In this document: one piece after another, positions 61,431 through 64,000 of the stretch
Numbering within the stretch: the stretch's first letter is position 1
How the letters are laid out: each line of letters opens with the position of its first letter
NCBI GenBank assembly: GCA_965230375.1
Contig: CBDDKU010000029.1
Location: 84,045-148,044 of the forward strand
Source of the DNA: CBDDKU01 sp965230375
GTDB lineage: Bacteria; Bacteroidota; Bacteroidia; Flavobacteriales_D; Cryomorphaceae
Length of the DNA: 64,000 nucleotides
Reading direction: 5' to 3'
Position numbers and translations under genes: made by a program
The notes under the pieces: model-generated
The model's input: the letters and a program-made list of their open reading frames with translations, nothing else
Database searches by the model: none
What the model was told of the DNA's origin: nothing

Positions 61431-62003
61431 TTAAAAAATATGTGGCACATCAAGCCGAAATCGCCCTTCGGTCACTCTAACTGTATCTTCTCCTCGATCG
61501 TCTGTCACTGTAAATTCAAAACTACCTTGAATGGTACCGTAAGGCCCATATCCATTCGCTCGTGGAACCAACTCATCAATTGCCATTTCACCAGTAACTA
61601 GTCTCTTGTACAATTGATTGGATTGAGTACTATCTTCAGGCCAAAAACTATAATAAGGTGAAATTGAATCAGCGATACTTGGTTCAAGAAAATCCATCCA
61701 CCCCGTGTTAGGTTCAACTCCATGAATTCCTATTCCGACTGTCTCATAATTTGTACAATTAGTTCCACGCAGGATCATAAATCCTTTGGGGCTTTCCACA
61801 GAAGTATCGGGGTAGTAATCAAACCTATGACCTTCGCACTGCAAAAAAGTGCTTCGAGCTTTAAAAGGTTCACCATTTACCTTGCACTCAAAATACTGCG
61901 GTCCATAATTTGGTTTATTCTCACTTTCAGAATCATCCTTTTTACAACCAGCAATCAAAACTATGGTTGAAAGAATAATAGTAAGGCGTCTAATTTGTCT
62001 CAT
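61431..62003 (-). CDS. Hypothetical lipoprotein
   Basis: A 190-residue lipoprotein: signal peptide with lipobox LIAGCKK (Cys at about residue 20) followed by an acidic stretch (KKDDSESENKPN) like the lipoprotein export signals of Bacteroidota surface lipoproteins. The mature part is beta-rich with the motif YFECKVNGEPFKARS, common in small Bacteroidota lipoproteins that follow this pattern. Function unknown. It is a single gene, 140 bases after convergent secA. I see no gene in 62004-62228 upstream of it. Confidence 0.82.
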   Translation of the reverse strand: MRQIRRLTIILSTIVLIAGCKKDDSESENKPNYGPQYFECKVNGEPFKARSTFLQCEGHRFDYYPDTSVESPKGFMILRGTNCTNYETVGIGIHGVEPNTGWMDFLEPSIADSISPYYSFWPEDSTQSNQLYKRLVTGEMAIDELVPRANGYGPYGTIQGSFEFTVTDDRGEDTVRVTEGRFRLDVPHIF

Positions 62004-62228
62004 TGCTCATCGTTTGCTTTAAAAGTAAGCAATTTAGATTACTCAAACAGAGACTTGGCTCACGACCGCAATTGCGAATTGTCCGACTTCAACTCGGCTA
62101 GCTGTGAGCCAATCAGTGCTAGAGCCAAAACAGAGAATAACTATACTTTCTCGATAACACTTAAAATTGCCAATATCTGGATCAGATCCACACGTAGCGG
62201 GTTAAACTCAAACCTAAAGTGCAATAAC

Positions 62229-62267
62229 AAAAAAGCCCCCTTGAACATAAAATCAAGGGGGTTTTTT
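62229..62267 (-). terminator. Bidirectional terminator after the YwqK-like gene
   Basis: A 9-bp stem (62236-62244 with 62253-62261, CCCCCTTGA/TCAAGGGGG), T tract on both strands. On the minus strand it lies 18 bases after the stop of the gene at 62285. The other side (62004-62228) shows no open frame with good features and no RNA I recognise. Confidence 0.85.
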
Positions 62268-62284
62268 AGTGCTTTAGAAAGCGA

Positions 62285-62707
62285 TTACTTTTCTTTTCTG
62301 GCAATTGCTTTCATCATCTGATTCGATGCGTACAATTTTTCTGGGAGTTCATCTCCGGCTCTGGTGTATCGTTCCCAAAGGCCAAATTTTACACCTTCAT
62401 AGTAAGTTCCCTGGCTTTCGATCTGACCCGAGCGGTAGTAGTAGGTAAATTGGCCTTCTGGCTGCGTCATCGCTTCGTCTTGATACCAGCCATCCATCTT
62501 CACTTCACCCGACATATAAAAAACCTGGTAGTGGTAACCATCATCCGTTTTCTCTACAAGTTCGCCGTAGTACACCGCCGATTTCTTGTTCTTCACTGGC
62601 TCCATCATCGCGTTGAAATAGAGTCCCTTCTCATCTTCTCCGCTGGCCCTACCGGTAGTAAGAGCCAAGGAAGCCGCTATCATCACTAAATATTTTGCTC
62701 CACGCAT
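62285..62707 (-). CDS. Secreted YwqK/MORN-like repeat protein
   Basis: A 140-residue exported protein with a signal peptide (about 1-23, MIAASLALTTGRASG). The mature part carries MORN-like repeats of the YwqK type: YHYQVFYMSGEVKMDGWYQD, GQFTYYYRSGQIESQGTYYE and GVKFGLWERYTRAGD, each a two-strand hairpin ending in Gly-x-Trp/Tyr. Such domains occur in envelope proteins and in some antitoxin-like families; the role here is unknown. A single gene with a strong terminator. Confidence 0.82.
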   Translation of the reverse strand: MRGAKYLVMIAASLALTTGRASGEDEKGLYFNAMMEPVKNKKSAVYYGELVEKTDDGYHYQVFYMSGEVKMDGWYQDEAMTQPEGQFTYYYRSGQIESQGTYYEGVKFGLWERYTRAGDELPEKLYASNQMMKAIARKEK

Positions 62708-62820
62708 AACTTCATGTTTATGCTAAGGCATACGCGCAATTCAGAATAAAGTTTCGAGTACAAATCTCTCAGCACGTTCATTTGCTTGAAATGTATATCT
62801 TGGTCCAAAACAGAAAAACT

Positions 62821-63834
62821 ATGATGAAAAATCTACTTTCAGCACTCTCTTTGTGCGCAATTACCTGTACTGCAGTAGCCCAGCCTACTTTAACGATTTC
62901 AGATTTACAAACGGCCTCTGGTAATCAAATTACGAATGCGGTAACCAACTACATGGAAGCTGGTCCTGCGGGAGCTGACCAAACTTGGGACTTTTCTGAC
63001 CTGCCAGTACTCCAGAATATGGAATTCACACACCTAACTGCATCAGAAACTGAGTACTTCTCTATGTTTCCTGGATCTAATATTGCTTCGGTTATGGATG
63101 ATGGGTCTCAAGTTGGATACTCGAGCTATTCAGAAAACGGAATTGAAATTATGGGCTTGGTACAAAACGGCGTGGTGATGGATTTCCCAGATCCGCGTAC
63201 TCAAGTTCAACTTCCTATCACTTACAACTCAACCTACACCGACACATACGTACGTGAGGCTGAACTTGCTCCAGGAATTGAGAACATCGAATCGGGTACA
63301 ATTGACGTAGTTGTGGATGGGTATGGAACCCTGATTTTGCCAAACGCCACTTACACGAACGTTTTGAGATTGAAGCATACAAACAATGGAGTTTTGGAAG
63401 GACTAATTGATGGAGAAGTTTTTTCATCGGATCCATTTACTGATGTAACTTATACATGGATTACAAGTGGTGTACCGATAGCCCTTTTGAGCTTTGTAAA
63501 CTTTCAAACGGAATTTAATACATCTACAACAGCCACAATGTATGTGAGCGGTGTACTTGGGATTGAAGACGAGATTCTTTCAAACAATGTGCGAGTTTTC
63601 CCAAACCCAGCAGTTGACCAAGTCAATATTGAAATTTCTGTAGAGGAAAGTTTGGATACCGAAGTTTACTTATTCTCACTTGATGGTCGTCAAGTTCAAG
63701 ACAGGAAAAACCTTCAGCTTGTACCAGGATTTAACAGAACTACAATTGATGTTCAAGGTTTATCGGCTGGCGTATATGTTATAAAAATTCAATCAGCTGA
63801 TCAATCTATTGAGCGTAAGCTGACAGTGTACTAA
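62821..63834 (+). CDS. Secreted protein with T9SS sorting domain
   Basis: A protein of 337 residues if read from the ATG at 62821, which opens a signal peptide (MMKNLLSALSLCAITCTAVA, then Q); the frame extends to a TTG-like start at 62782 that would add an unlikely leader. The body is beta-rich (AGPAGADQTWDFSDLPVL, YGTLILPNATYTNVLRLKHT), similar to a group of Flavobacteriales surface proteins of unknown role. The last 75 residues are a type A sorting domain: VRVFPNPAVDQVNIEI, VYLFSLDGRQVQ and LSAGVYVIKIQSADQ. The stop shares one CTAA with the stop of comM. Confidence 0.88.
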   Translation: MMKNLLSALSLCAITCTAVAQPTLTISDLQTASGNQITNAVTNYMEAGPAGADQTWDFSDLPVLQNMEFTHLTASETEYFSMFPGSNIASVMDDGSQVGYSSYSENGIEIMGLVQNGVVMDFPDPRTQVQLPITYNSTYTDTYVREAELAPGIENIESGTIDVVVDGYGTLILPNATYTNVLRLKHTNNGVLEGLIDGEVFSSDPFTDVTYTWITSGVPIALLSFVNFQTEFNTSTTATMYVSGVLGIEDEILSNNVRVFPNPAVDQVNIEISVEESLDTEVYLFSLDGRQVQDRKNLQLVPGFNRTTIDVQGLSAGVYVIKIQSADQSIERKLTVY

Positions 63835-64000
63835 GTCAACCACCCTTCGCGATCGAGCGAACGATATTGGATAGCCTCGGCCAAGTGATTTGTGCCGAGG
63901 TTTTCTTTTCCTTCTAAATCGGCTATGGTGCGCGCCACCTTTAAGATTCGGGCGTAAGATCGAGCCGAGAACCCGAGTCTGTCAACCGCATTTTTCAGAA
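63831..64000 (-). CDS. comM: ComM/YifB family Mg-chelatase-like ATPase, C-terminal end only
   Basis: Only the last 56 codons are in the window. They read LGFSARSYARILKVARTIAD, then LEGKENLGTNHLAEAIQYR and SLDREGW, the C-terminal helical domain of ComM/YifB AAA+ proteins (the LSARAYDRILKVARTIADL signature). In other bacteria ComM is a branch-migration helicase acting in natural transformation. The ATPase core lies beyond base 64000. The stop (TAG on minus) overlaps the stop of the preceding gene. Confidence 0.88.
   Translation of the reverse strand, partial: LKNAVDRLGFSARSYARILKVARTIADLEGKENLGTNHLAEAIQYRSLDREGWLT

Noticed and set aside
62004..62228. Possible small gene or RNA between the lipoprotein and the terminator
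   Set aside because: The frames here have no start context, no domain and no promoter pair I could support, so I list nothing.

Overview
The window is a stretch of chromosome from a member of the Bacteroidota, most likely a marine Flavobacteriales lineage (Cryomorphaceae/Schleiferiaceae-like; the family level is inference). The grounds are type IX secretion genes (porV, porU, a PorP/SprF protein, gldJ), several secreted proteins with a C-terminal T9SS sorting domain, menaquinone rather than ubiquinone biosynthesis, promoter-like TAnnTTTG boxes with TTTG-like -33 elements, almost no Shine-Dalgarno sequences, and a PASTA/RluD/Ddl neighbourhood. I see no integrase, transposase, phage gene, CRISPR array or rRNA. 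Nearly all of it reads as core genome.

Layout. 1-2245: 5' part of a large PKD-rich surface protein and a small hypothetical gene, both on the minus strand. 2260-5540: TPR protein and an AddB-like helicase/nuclease. 5729-6457: an orphan OmpR-type response regulator. 6536-13161: menaquinone cluster (hotdog thioesterase, menF, menD, menA, menC, menE) with an inverted STAS-like gene between menD and menA and no menB. 13158-16874 (minus): PASTA protein, T9SS cargo and RluD in a tight operon, divergent from ddl (17067). 18043-24501 (minus): rdgB, acyltransferase, pheT, recG. 24579-27941 (minus): pdhC, pdhA, cdd, ispF. 27944-36134: T9SS block, porV and porU on minus, PorP/SprF and gldJ on plus. 36203-39759: murF, acyl-CoA dehydrogenase, anmK. 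39851-45571: amino-acid dehydrogenase, nhaD, ExbB/ExbD/TonB-like, folC. 45568-48473 (minus): membrane protein and a CotH/lamin-tail secreted protein. 48659-52377: DUF3667-type protein, tRNA-Val(UAC) flanked by a cluster of hairpins, methyltransferase, LolD-like ATPase, cobalamin adenosyltransferase, DUF2795-type protein. 52529-57763: a 1744-residue secreted metalloprotease with 18 near-identical 30-residue Cys-rich repeats and a dockerin-like end. 57947-61288: secA. 61431-64000: lipoprotein, YwqK-like protein, T9SS cargo and the 3' end of a comM/yifB gene.

How it fits together. SecA and the T9SS block form the export route for the cargo proteins here: the 623-, 778- and 350-residue proteins, which carry sorting domains, and possibly the metalloprotease, which does not show a standard one. 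Ddl and MurF supply successive steps of peptidoglycan precursor synthesis, AnmK recycles cell wall sugar, and the PASTA protein probably binds wall or its precursors. Menaquinone synthesis, NhaD and pyruvate dehydrogenase point to respiratory metabolism with sodium handling typical of marine bacteria.

The most unusual items are the 18-unit repeat array with a perfect 270-bp higher-order duplication inside the metalloprotease, four convergent gene pairs that share one YTAR tetranucleotide as both stop codons, a menaquinone cluster with menB replaced by an inverted gene, and a run of perfect palindromes next to tRNA-Val. I did not find a clearly new defence or mobile system.
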